From: an uncultured Alistipes sp.
Lineage (GTDB): Bacteria > Bacteroidota > Bacteroidia > Bacteroidales > Rikenellaceae
Length of the DNA: 5,720 bases
Reading direction: 5' to 3'
Assembly (NCBI GenBank): GCA_947174575.1
Contig: CAMWJM010000089.1
Location: 1 to 5,720 of the forward strand
Below, piece after piece: positions 1 to 5,720 of this stretch (position 1 is its first letter; each line of letters begins with the position of its first letter). The notes beneath the pieces are model-generated. The model was not told the DNA's origin and did no database searches. It saw only the letters and a list, made by a program, of their open reading frames with translations. A program made the position numbers and the translations under genes.

Positions 1-1
1 G

Positions 2-697
2 CCCGGCGAGTCGCTCGTCTATCTGGGCGACGGCAAGAACTGCCCCTATGGTTCGCGGCCCCGCGAGGAGATCGCCCGGCTGGCCGACGAGGCCGTCGCG
101 GCGTTGGTCGCCGCGGGGTGCAAGATGGTCGTCGTGGCCTGCAATACCGCCACGGCTGCGGCTATCGACTTTCTGCGTCGGAAATATGCGTCGCTGCCCA
201 TCGTCGGCATGGAGCCGGCCGTGAAACCGGCCTGCCTGGCCACGCGCAGCGGGGTCGTGGGGGTGCTGGCCACCGAGCGCAGCCTCGACGGCGATCTGTT
301 CCGCCGCACGGCGGCCCGCTACGGCGAGGGTATCGAGGTTGTGGCCGTACCCGGCACCGGCTTCGTCGAGCTGGTCGAAAACGACCTCGAAGCGACGCCC
401 GAAGCCGAGGCGTGCGTCCGTCGGGCCGTCGAACCCATACTGGCGCGCGGTGCCGACCAGATCGTCCTGGGCTGCACGCATTATCCCTTCCTGCTGCCCG
501 TGCTGCAGCGTATCGTCGCGGGGCACGACGCGGCGATCGTCGATCCGTCGCCCGCCGTGGCGCGTCGTGTCGCGGAGCTGCTCGACCGCTACGACCTGCG
601 TGCCGCAGCCGATCGCAAGCCCCGCTATACGTTCCTCACCTTCGCCGACGAAGCCTATCGTCTGCATCTCGAACGCAAAGCCACAGGAGCGCAGTAA
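2..697 (+). CDS. murI: Glutamate racemase MurI (5' end missing)
   Basis: MurI interconverts L- and D-glutamate in the cytoplasm and supplies D-glutamate for peptidoglycan. The open frame runs in from the window edge: base 2 is the first full codon and the stop is TAA at 695-697, leaving 231 residues. The family is usually about 260-280 residues, so roughly 30 N-terminal residues, including the DSGxGG substrate loop, lie upstream. Visible hallmarks are GDGKNCPYGSR near the start, ACNTATAAA with the first catalytic cysteine at bases 140-142, GMEPAVKPA in the middle, and LGCTHYPFL with the second catalytic cysteine at 473-475 and its histidine at 479-481. Both cysteines of the two-base mechanism are present, so the enzyme looks active. 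A TTG at 104 opens a shorter frame but lies inside the conserved fold and is not the start. The gene ends 248 bases before ftsK and probably belongs to an upstream operon. Confidence 0.96.
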   Translation, partial: PGESLVYLGDGKNCPYGSRPREEIARLADEAVAALVAAGCKMVVVACNTATAAAIDFLRRKYASLPIVGMEPAVKPACLATRSGVVGVLATERSLDGDLFRRTAARYGEGIEVVAVPGTGFVELVENDLEATPEAEACVRRAVEPILARGADQIVLGCTHYPFLLPVLQRIVAGHDAAIVDPSPAVARRVAELLDRYDLRAAADRKPRYTFLTFADEAYRLHLERKATGAQ

Positions 698-701
698 AAA
701 T

Positions 702-771
702 CGATAGGCGTTCCTCCAGTTCAGCACAATCCGAACGAATCCGGTTTTACCCTCGCTTATTCGTATCATTG
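702..771 (+). repeat. Palindromic promoter-like repeat, copy A
   Basis: This is the first of three related units between murI and ftsK. Bases 743-767 are identical to 894-918 in copy C (25 bases, offset 151). The left part, 724-742, matches 873-893 with substitutions and a two-base length difference. The promoter positions look decayed: the -7 box reads TATCATTG (764-771) instead of TATCTTTG, and the -33 position reads TCCG (740-743) instead of TTTG. The inner dyad is reduced to CCG/CGG (731-733 with 742-744), and the outer arms to GATA/TATC. It is probably a degenerate duplicate of copy C. The left boundary is approximate. Confidence 0.75.
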
Positions 772-782
772 GTTTACGCCGA

Positions 783-847
783 AGATACTGCGCCTCGGTA
801 AAAAAATCGAATAAATTCGTTTTTTTCGCTCGGCTTTTCGTACTTTG
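783..847 (+). repeat. Palindromic promoter-like repeat, copy B
   Basis: This is the middle unit, starting 75 bases before copy C and of the same length. It shares AGATACT at the left end, CTCGG near position 795, TCGTA near 838 and CTTTG at the right end. By eye about two thirds of positions agree with copy C when small gaps are allowed. The inner dyad is CGAAT/ATTCG around an AA loop (808-819), whereas copy C has AAACT/AGTTT around the same loop, so three of the five base pairs differ yet remain complementary. The promoter boxes are weaker than in copy C: TTCG at the -33 position, and a -7 box one base short (TACTTTG, 841-847). Confidence 0.7.
800..826 (+). terminator. Possible weak bidirectional terminator hairpin
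   Basis: Seven A (800-806), a bulged T, CGAAT, an AA loop, ATTCG and seven T (820-826) form a stem of up to 12 pairs with one bulge. An A tract, stem and T tract resemble a bidirectional intrinsic terminator, which would suit the end of the murI transcript about 100 bases upstream. The stem has only two GC pairs and a two-base loop that would have to open, so termination may be poor. The hairpin is also the core of repeat copy B, and that may be its real significance. Confidence 0.3.
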
Positions 848-857
848 ACTTCGTCTT

Positions 858-922
858 AGATACTCCCGCTCGGCAAAATCCAAACTAAAGTTTGGTTTTA
901 CCCTCGCTTATTCGTATCTTTG
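858..922 (+). repeat. Palindromic promoter repeat, copy C (best preserved)
   Basis: This is the third unit, ending 23 bases before the ftsK start codon. It is an imperfect palindrome of about 62 bases: outer arms AGATAC (858-863) and GTATCT (914-919), inner arms CCAAACT (880-886) and AGTTTGG (889-895), and an AA centre. Further complementary patches lie between the arms (CGAGC-like and AAAA/TTTT). The -33 box of the ftsK promoter sits in the right inner arm, and the -7 box overlaps the right outer arm. A protein bound to the dyad, or extrusion of the hairpin, would therefore interfere directly with RNA polymerase. The layout recalls recurrent intergenic palindromes in Bacteroidetes genomes, but that is from memory. 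Confidence 0.75.
891..922 (+). promoter_or_regulatory. Bacteroidetes sigma-ABfr promoter for ftsK
   Basis: TTTG at 891-894, a 20-base spacer and TATCTTTG at 915-922 match the Bacteroidetes primary-sigma consensus (TTTG, 19-21 bases, TAnnTTTG) exactly. Transcription should begin a few bases after 922, giving a 5' leader of only about 15-20 bases before the ATG at 946. No purine-rich Shine-Dalgarno sequence lies in 923-945, as is common in this phylum. It is the best match in the intergenic region and probably drives ftsK and the two genes that follow. Confidence 0.8.
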
Positions 923-945
923 TTCGATTAAATCGCACTTACGCC

Positions 946-3900
946 ATGGCATCCCCGAATACCACATCCTCTTCCGCCGCCGCACGTTCGAAAGCCCAGC
1001 GCAGCAACGGCGACAGCGCCCGCTGGATCGTCGGTCTGGTGCTTCTTTTTGCCGGACTTTTCGTATTCGCCGCGGTGTTCTTTTCGTTCTTCACCTGGAA
1101 AGCCGACCAGAGCGTCCTGGCCAAGAGCGTCGAGGAGCGCAAGTTGCTCGACGAGACGGTGAGCAACCTTTGCGGTTGGAGCGGTGCCCAGCTGGGCCGG
1201 CTGCTGGTCGACGCGTCGATGGGCGTATGCGGTATCCTGGTGCCGGTGATGATCATGCTCGTCGGCGTGCGGATCATCCGTAAGCGCCCCTTGCTGCTCA
1301 ACCACTCCATTCTGGCGCTGTGCCTGATGATGATCCTCGGCTCGCTGACCTTGGGCTTTCTCTTCGGCGACAAGTGGAGCGTCTGCTGCTCGACGGGCTG
1401 GGGCGGCGATTTCGGCATCGTCGTCGGCAGCTCGTTGCGGGCGCATATCGGGGTGCTGGGAACGATCATCCTGCTGGCGGTGTGCTGGATTCTCTTCGGG
1501 GTCTTCATCAACCGCAATTTCATCAATACGGTCAACTCCGCCGGCAGCGCCGTCTTCGACAAGAGCGAGCGGATCGTCGGTATGGTCAAGCATCGGGTCG
1601 CACCCCAGGGAGCCGAACAGCAACAACGACAGCAACAAACACAGCACCTGCAGCAGCAGTCTTTTCAGCAATCACAGCCGCAATCTTCGCAGCAATCTTC
1701 ATTGCAGTCACAAGCATCGCGGCCGGCGTCTTCGCGTCCGGTCGGCGGGGGCGATCCGGCGCCTGCTTATGAGACGCCTGCCGCCGAATGGACTGCCGAG
1801 CGCTTCGAGTCGGAACCGGCTACTGTTTACCGTCCGCAGCCCGATATGCCGCAAGCCAAGGGGCTGCAATCCACGGTACCGCCGCAGCCGGCAGCCGTAT
1901 CCGGGGTACGTCCCGGCATATCTTCTGCCGTCGAGGACGACGATCTTTTCACCGAGATTACGCCCGGCGAGCCGGCCGAACCGGAGATTGCGGTGCCCGA
2001 GGAGGCTGCGGCCCCGACGATCATTTCTGCGGACGATGAATTCATCGAGTTCGACCTCTCCGAGAAGGGCCGCGTAGTCATGGGCCGCGGCGGCCTGGTC
2101 GAGCTGGAGGATAAGAAAGTGCCCGAGCCGATCGTCGACGGCCCGTTCATGGAGATCACCGTGCCGCCGAAGCAACCCCGGGCCGCCCGGCCGGTGCCGG
2201 GTGAAGTGCAGCCGGTCGGAAGTGCCCCGGAGACTGTGGCTTTCGGTGCAGACGACATACATATAGTCGCCGAAAGTTCCGGAAGTTTTGCTGCAGATGC
2301 TTTCGCTGTTTCCGCGGCCCAAGCGCCCGCTCCGGCTTCTGTCGTCGTGGAGCGTCCGGATGCGCAACCCGTGCCGTCGGCCCAGGACGACGGCGGCGTG
2401 ATCGTGACGGTCGAGTCGCATCGGGCCGCCCTGGTCGACGAACAGGCCATTCCTACCGAGAGCTACGATCCGCTCAAGGATTTGGTCAACTACCGCAAGC
2501 CGCCCGTGACGCTGCTCGAAGATTACGCTTCCGATTCGGAGGTCAGCGACGAGGAGATTTTCGAGAACAAGTCGCGCATCGAGGAGACGTTGAAGTATTT
2601 CGGCATCCCCATTCAGCGGATCAAGGCCACGGTCGGCCCCACGGTCACGCTCTACGAGATCGTGCAGGCCCAGGGGGTCAAGATTTCGAAGATCCAGGGT
2701 CTCGAAAACGACATAGCCCAGAGCCTCAAGGCGTTGGGTATCCGCATTATCGCTCCCATTCCCGGCAAGGGCACCATCGGCATCGAGGTGCCCAACCGCG
2801 ACAAGCAGATCGTCTCGATGTATTCCGCCGTGCGGTCGCTGCGCTTTCAGGAGTCGAAAGCCGAGCTTCCGGTGGTCATCGGGCGTACGATCCAGAACGA
2901 AAACTACGTCTTCGACTTGGCGAAGATGCCCCACCTGCTCGTCGCCGGTGCCACGGGACAGGGTAAGTCCGTGGGCTTGAACGCTATCATCACTTCGCTG
3001 CTCTACCGCAAGCATCCCGCGCAGCTCAAGTTCGTGATGATCGACCCCAAGATGGTCGAGTTCTCGCTCTACGCCAAGATCGAGCGCCATTTCCTGGCCA
3101 AGATGGAGTCGGAGGAGAACAGCATCGTCACCGACCCGATGAAAGCGGTCTACACGCTCAATGCGCTGTGCACGGAGATGGACAATCGCCTGAAGCTGTG
3201 CAGCGAGGCCGGGGCGCGCAACATCATCGAGTACAACGAGAAGTTCACTGCCCGGCGGCTCAACCCCAACAAGGGCCACCGCTATCTGCCCTATATCGTC
3301 GTCGTCGTCGACGAGTTCGCCGACCTCATCATGATGGCGCGCGAGGTCGAGCGGCCCGTCATGCGTCTGGCGCAGAAAGCCCGTGCCGTGGGTATCCACC
3401 TCATCATCGCCACGCAGCGTCCCGACGTCAAGGTCATCACGGGCGGCATCAAGGCCAACTTCCCGGCCCGCATCGCGTTCCGCGTGATGCAGATGATCGA
3501 CTCGCGTACGATCATCGACCAGCCGGGCGCCAACCAGCTCATCGGGCGCGGCGACATGCTCTTCTCGAAAGACGGCGAGTTGACCCGCATCCAGTGCGCT
3601 TTGGTCGAGACGCGCGATGTCGAGCGCGTGGTGGATCACATCGCCGCGCAGCAGGGTTATACGGCGCCTTACGCCTTGCCCGACTATGTACCCGAGGGGG
3701 GCGACGGCATGGGGCTGGGCAGCGAGGACGCCGCCTCGGCGCCGATGAAATACGACGTGCTGTTCGCCGAAATCGCGCGCAACGCCGTCGAGAGCGGCTC
3801 GATCTCCACGTCGATGATCCAGCGCAACTACGAAGTGGGCTTCAACCGTGCCGGCCGCATCATGATGCAGCTCGAACGGGCGGGCATCGTAGGTCGGCAG

Positions 3901-3981
3901 CTGGGTGCCAAGCCGCGCGACATCCTCTTCCACGACCTCCCGTCGCTGGAGGCCAAGTTGCAGGAGCTGGGGGTATTTTGA
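946..3981 (+). CDS. ftsK: DNA translocase FtsK
   Basis: FtsK is a septum-anchored, ATP-driven, hexameric DNA pump that clears chromosome ends during division and activates XerCD recombination at dif. The product has 1011 residues. Hydrophobic segments near 27-49, 91-111, 119-140 and 168-188 give four membrane helices, with a Cys-Cys pair (147-148) in the loop after helix 3. Residues about 220-510 are a low-complexity linker: glutamine-rich at about 225-258, then Pro/Ala/Glu-rich and acidic. The alpha domain begins near 515 (NYRKPPVTLLEDY). The beta ATPase has Walker A GATGQGKS (668-675) and Walker B VVVVDEFADL with DE at 789-790. ATQRPDVKVITG and the IGRGDML segment are also conserved. A winged-helix gamma domain spans about 936-1000 (GFNRAGRIMMQLERAGIVG), the region that reads DNA polarity and contacts XerD. 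ATG 946 is chosen because it follows the promoter by 23 bases; an upstream in-frame start at 892 would lie inside the promoter. Bacteroidales FtsK is, from memory, nearer 800-850 residues, so the linker accounts for the extra length. Confidence 0.97.
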   Translation: MASPNTTSSSAAARSKAQRSNGDSARWIVGLVLLFAGLFVFAAVFFSFFTWKADQSVLAKSVEERKLLDETVSNLCGWSGAQLGRLLVDASMGVCGILVPVMIMLVGVRIIRKRPLLLNHSILALCLMMILGSLTLGFLFGDKWSVCCSTGWGGDFGIVVGSSLRAHIGVLGTIILLAVCWILFGVFINRNFINTVNSAGSAVFDKSERIVGMVKHRVAPQGAEQQQRQQQTQHLQQQSFQQSQPQSSQQSSLQSQASRPASSRPVGGGDPAPAYETPAAEWTAERFESEPATVYRPQPDMPQAKGLQSTVPPQPAAVSGVRPGISSAVEDDDLFTEITPGEPAEPEIAVPEEAAAPTIISADDEFIEFDLSEKGRVVMGRGGLVELEDKKVPEPIVDGPFMEITVPPKQPRAARPVPGEVQPVGSAPETVAFGADDIHIVAESSGSFAADAFAVSAAQAPAPASVVVERPDAQPVPSAQDDGGVIVTVESHRAALVDEQAIPTESYDPLKDLVNYRKPPVTLLEDYASDSEVSDEEIFENKSRIEETLKYFGIPIQRIKATVGPTVTLYEIVQAQGVKISKIQGLENDIAQSLKALGIRIIAPIPGKGTIGIEVPNRDKQIVSMYSAVRSLRFQESKAELPVVIGRTIQNENYVFDLAKMPHLLVAGATGQGKSVGLNAIITSLLYRKHPAQLKFVMIDPKMVEFSLYAKIERHFLAKMESEENSIVTDPMKAVYTLNALCTEMDNRLKLCSEAGARNIIEYNEKFTARRLNPNKGHRYLPYIVVVVDEFADLIMMAREVERPVMRLAQKARAVGIHLIIATQRPDVKVITGGIKANFPARIAFRVMQMIDSRTIIDQPGANQLIGRGDMLFSKDGELTRIQCALVETRDVERVVDHIAAQQGYTAPYALPDYVPEGGDGMGLGSEDAASAPMKYDVLFAEIARNAVESGSISTSMIQRNYEVGFNRAGRIMMQLERAGIVGRQLGAKPRDILFHDLPSLEAKLQELGVF

Positions 3982-3982
3982 A

Positions 3983-3996
3983 ATTCACGATTCACG
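3983..3996 (+). repeat. Tandem heptamer ATTCACG x2 between genes
   Basis: ATTCACG occurs twice back to back, followed by ATTT, directly after the ftsK stop codon in the 35-base gap before the next gene. There is no clear ribosome-binding site or promoter in the gap. The repeat may reflect replication slippage in a short spacer, and no function is apparent. Confidence 0.5.
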
Positions 3997-4016
3997 ATTT
4001 CCGTTTACTCCGTAGC

Positions 4017-4946
4017 ATGAAAAAAATGCTTTATCTGTCGCTCCTTTCGCTGCTTGCGGCGCTTTCGCCTTTGCGGGCCGCGGAACCGACGCCGTGCGTT
4101 CTTCCCCTCACTTATTTCAAAGGCCATTTTTATATTAGCACGACTATTCAGGATTCGATACCCGTGCGCATCGCGCTCGAATCGGGCATTCCTTACCCGT
4201 TGATCGACAGTCGCTTCGTGGAGGAGCATCCCTCGGTGTTCGCTCCCGATTCTTTGAAGAAACCGCTGGGATTCCGGATGGCATTGGGAACCCGCTACGA
4301 GGCTCGCACGAAACTGGCTCCGGGGTTGTGCGTCGGTCCGATGCGTACGTTGAGCCGGTGTTATGCGGTCGATCTCGGGACGCAGGCGTACGACATGATC
4401 CTCCCGTTGCAGACCATGGCTACCGATACGACCGACCGTCCCGGTATCTTCGCCATCGATCTCCGCCGCGGCGAGTTGCATGTCGAACCGGCTTTGCCCG
4501 ATACGACGGCGGGCTGGTGCGTCTCGGAGCTCGCAAGCGACGAAAAGAGCGGGATGTATCTGATGCGGGGCCGGCTTTCGCTGACCAATGATGCCGGGCG
4601 CACTTACGGGGAGGAGCGTTCGTTAGTGGTCGATTTGGGCAATGCCAATCTACTGGCGCTTTTTCATGCCCGCCCCGAGGTTCGGAATTTCGTGCGACGG
4701 TCGCGGACAGGCATCCGCGACGGGTACGCTTCTTCGGGGCAGCGCGTCCGGGTGTTGCAGCCTGCCGCGACGATTTTTTTCGATGTCTGGCGCTTCGAGG
4801 AGAGATCGATCGTGCTGATCGATCGAGAGATGAAAGTCCCGGGCGACGGTTTTTTGGGGACTCGCTTCTTCGAACCTTTCAGCGTCATACTGGATTTCCG
4901 CGGCGGCCGCATGTGGGTAGCTCCGACCGGTCGGATCGAATTTTGA
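4017..4946 (+). CDS. Exported retropepsin-like two-lobe protein, likely inactive
   Basis: This 309-residue protein begins with a signal peptide: KK, a leucine-rich core at about 4-19, and probable cleavage near A21-A22. It therefore acts in the periplasm or outside the cell. The rest reads as two repeated aspartyl-protease-like lobes. Lobe 1 has strands leading to VRIALESGIPYPLID, where E55-S56-G57 stands where the family has DTG/DSG, and ends with GIFAIDLRRGELHVEP. Lobe 2 has RSLVVDLGNANLLAL, with D206-L207-G208 in the catalytic position, and ends with FLGTRFFEPFSVILDFRGGRMWVAP (279-303), which matches the GxLGxdfL...iDf pattern closing Asp_protease_2-type domains. One aspartate is replaced by glutamate and the other triplet lacks its Thr/Ser, so a binding or structural role is more likely than proteolysis. 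ATG 4017 is chosen over M4 because it keeps the basic n-region. The gene lies 35 bases after ftsK and 13 before the lolA-like gene, probably co-transcribed. The family assignment is from pattern recognition only; the existence of the gene is secure. Confidence 0.6.
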   Translation: MKKMLYLSLLSLLAALSPLRAAEPTPCVLPLTYFKGHFYISTTIQDSIPVRIALESGIPYPLIDSRFVEEHPSVFAPDSLKKPLGFRMALGTRYEARTKLAPGLCVGPMRTLSRCYAVDLGTQAYDMILPLQTMATDTTDRPGIFAIDLRRGELHVEPALPDTTAGWCVSELASDEKSGMYLMRGRLSLTNDAGRTYGEERSLVVDLGNANLLALFHARPEVRNFVRRSRTGIRDGYASSGQRVRVLQPAATIFFDVWRFEERSIVLIDREMKVPGDGFLGTRFFEPFSVILDFRGGRMWVAPTGRIEF

Positions 4947-4959
4947 TTTGTAGAAAGCT

Positions 4960-5607
4960 ATGAAACGCATCGCATGGTTCTCCGCCTTTCTCCTCGCTGC
5001 AGTTTGGTTGCAGGTTTTTCCTGTTTCGGCACAGCCGTCGCAGGACGACCGTGCTTCGGAGCTTGTCGCCGCTCTGGCTGCGGCGTTCCGGACGATGCCG
5101 GGCTACGAGGTGGCTTTCGAAGTGGCAGCGGGGGAGCAGCGGGTCGCCGGGAGCTACGCTGTTGAGGGCGAGAACTACCACCTTGTGCTGAACGGAGCCG
5201 AAGCCGGAGTCTATGCCGAGGTTTATGCCGACGGCGCTGTGCGCTATGAGATCGATCACGTCCGGCGCGAGGTGACGATCAATCCGCTCGACGGCGCGGG
5301 CCGCAACATTCTGGGCGATCCGGTGCATGCGTTCGACTTCCTCGACAGCGACTACACCCCTGCGTCGGTGTCGGAGCACGACGGTACGACGATCGTGACG
5401 CTGAAGCCCGTGGCGGGGAGCGCTGCGCCTGCGGGCGACATCACGCTGACTTTGGCTACCGAGGGGCTGCTTCCGCGGTCGATTCTCTACGACTTCGACG
5501 GCGAGACGATCGAGGTGCGGATCCTCCGTATCGGAGCGCCCGACCGGGCGTTCGAGCCTTTCGACCGGGCCGCCTATGCCGCCTACGAATGGATCGACTT
5601 CAGGTAA
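4960..5607 (+). CDS. lolA: LolA-like periplasmic lipoprotein chaperone
   Basis: LolA takes lipoproteins released from the inner membrane and carries them across the periplasm towards the outer membrane. This 215-residue protein has a signal peptide (MKR, hydrophobic core 4-22, cleavage after VSA at residue 24). The mature part follows the LolA order: an N-terminal helix (RASELVAALAAAFRTM), then alternating strands of an open barrel (YEVAFEV, GSYAVEGENYHLVL, YADGAVRYEID, REVTINPLD). Next come an Asp-rich loop (HAFDFLDSDYTP), TTIVTLKPVAG, ITLTLATEGLLPRSILYDFDG and a C-terminal FEPFDRAAYAAYEWIDFR. That ending resembles the F-F-D...Y-P...ViDlR tail of Bacteroidetes LolA-family proteins. LolA-like genes follow ftsK in other Bacteroidales by my recollection, which supports the call. 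Sequence similarity to the proteobacterial protein is weak, so the exact cargo and partners are inferred. The AG-rich AGAAAGCT lies just before the ATG. The gene is probably last in the ftsK transcription unit. Confidence 0.8.
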   Translation: MKRIAWFSAFLLAAVWLQVFPVSAQPSQDDRASELVAALAAAFRTMPGYEVAFEVAAGEQRVAGSYAVEGENYHLVLNGAEAGVYAEVYADGAVRYEIDHVRREVTINPLDGAGRNILGDPVHAFDFLDSDYTPASVSEHDGTTIVTLKPVAGSAAPAGDITLTLATEGLLPRSILYDFDGETIEVRILRIGAPDRAFEPFDRAAYAAYEWIDFR

Positions 5608-5649
5608 AAATCCGTTCGAGGGCAGTTTTGCGGAATGGAATATCCATTT

Positions 5650-5680
5650 TTCCTCCGACACCCTGTCGGGGGAATTTTTT
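5650..5680 (+). terminator. Intrinsic terminator after lolA-like gene
   Basis: TTCCTCCGACA (5650-5660) pairs with TGTCGGGGGAA (5664-5674) around a CCC loop, giving 11 pairs with a single G-T wobble. Six T follow at 5675-5680. It lies 42 bases after the stop codon and should end the ftsK transcript. The left arm is preceded by T rather than A residues, so it should work only on the + strand. A smaller dyad AATGGA/TCCATT (5634-5648) overlaps its left edge and could compete or simply be chance. Confidence 0.9.
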
Positions 5681-5720
5681 CGTGCCGTCAGATCGCCGGA
5701 AAAGGGGCGAAAAACGCCGG

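Noticed and set aside
118..801. A 227-codon + strand frame overlapping murI and running into the intergenic region.
   Set aside because: It is Arg-rich shadow sequence out of frame with murI, with no domain or start signal, and it ends in the palindrome array.
3298..3312. A GTC trinucleotide run as a possible microsatellite.
   Set aside because: It encodes the valine strand of the FtsK Walker B motif and is explained by protein constraint and codon preference.
1708..3933. A 741-codon open frame on the minus strand opposite ftsK.
   Set aside because: The translation is low-complexity, rich in His, Asp, Arg and Leu, with no recognisable domain. It mirrors the strong third-position GC bias of ftsK, whose motor motifs are unmistakable on the + strand.
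3974..3980. TATTTTG at the end of ftsK as a -7 promoter box for the downstream genes.
   Set aside because: It is one base short of TAnnTTTG and no TTTG/TTG lies 19-21 bases upstream. Readthrough from the ftsK promoter explains expression more simply.
3168..4016. An in-frame extension of the protease-like gene back into ftsK, which would make a 592-residue protein.
   Set aside because: The extension overlaps the ftsK motor in another frame and is Arg/His-rich shadow sequence. The signal peptide at 4017 marks the true start.
4804..4824. GATCGATC occurring twice with a five-base spacer, as a possible regulatory site.
   Set aside because: It lies inside coding sequence and encodes part of a strand (SIVLIDRE). 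GATC-rich codon pairs are common in this composition, so chance is sufficient.
4885..5661. A 258-codon minus-strand frame opposite the LolA-like gene.
   Set aside because: It is Arg/His/Val-rich shadow sequence whose start falls inside the terminator arm. The + strand protein has a signal peptide and a LolA-like layout.
5706..5718. GGCG-AAAAA-CGCC hairpin near the window end.
   Set aside because: The stem has only four pairs and the window stops just after it, so neither a terminator nor another element can be supported.

Overview
The window looks like housekeeping chromosome from a GC-rich member of the Bacteroidales, most likely Alistipes or a relative in Rikenellaceae. This is inferred from the Bacteroidetes-type promoter (TTTG, 20-base spacer, TATCTTTG), the absence of clear Shine-Dalgarno sites, the Bacteroidetes-style FtsK motor, the ftsK/LolA-like gene neighbourhood, and GC-rich coding sequence beside AT-rich intergenic DNA. 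No RNA gene, insertion sequence, CRISPR array, phage gene or defence gene is visible.

Layout, all on the + strand: (1) bases 2-697, glutamate racemase murI, cut at its 5' end by the window edge. (2) Bases 698-945, an AT-rich intergenic region almost filled by three related imperfect palindromes of about 65-70 bases, repeating every 75-76 bases. The last copy carries a near-consensus promoter for the next gene. (3) Bases 946-3981, an FtsK/SpoIIIE DNA translocase of 1011 residues with four membrane helices, a long low-complexity linker and an intact motor plus gamma domain. (4) Bases 4017-4946, an exported 309-residue protein that reads as two retropepsin-like lobes whose catalytic triplets are degenerate (ESG and DLG). 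(5) Bases 4960-5607, an exported LolA-like lipoprotein chaperone. (6) A strong intrinsic terminator at 5650-5680. No stretch over 300 bases lacks a gene. Bases 5681-5720 hold nothing I can name.

The promoter at 891-922, gaps of 35 and 13 bases between genes, and the terminator suggest one transcription unit: ftsK, the protease-like gene, then the lolA-like gene. The unit joins chromosome segregation at the division septum with envelope maintenance, and murI upstream supplies D-glutamate for the cell wall. The points most worth a second look are the tandem palindrome/promoter array, in which paired changes keep the inner stem complementary, and the two-lobed protease-like protein with altered active sites. 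I do not see evidence for a wholly new system.
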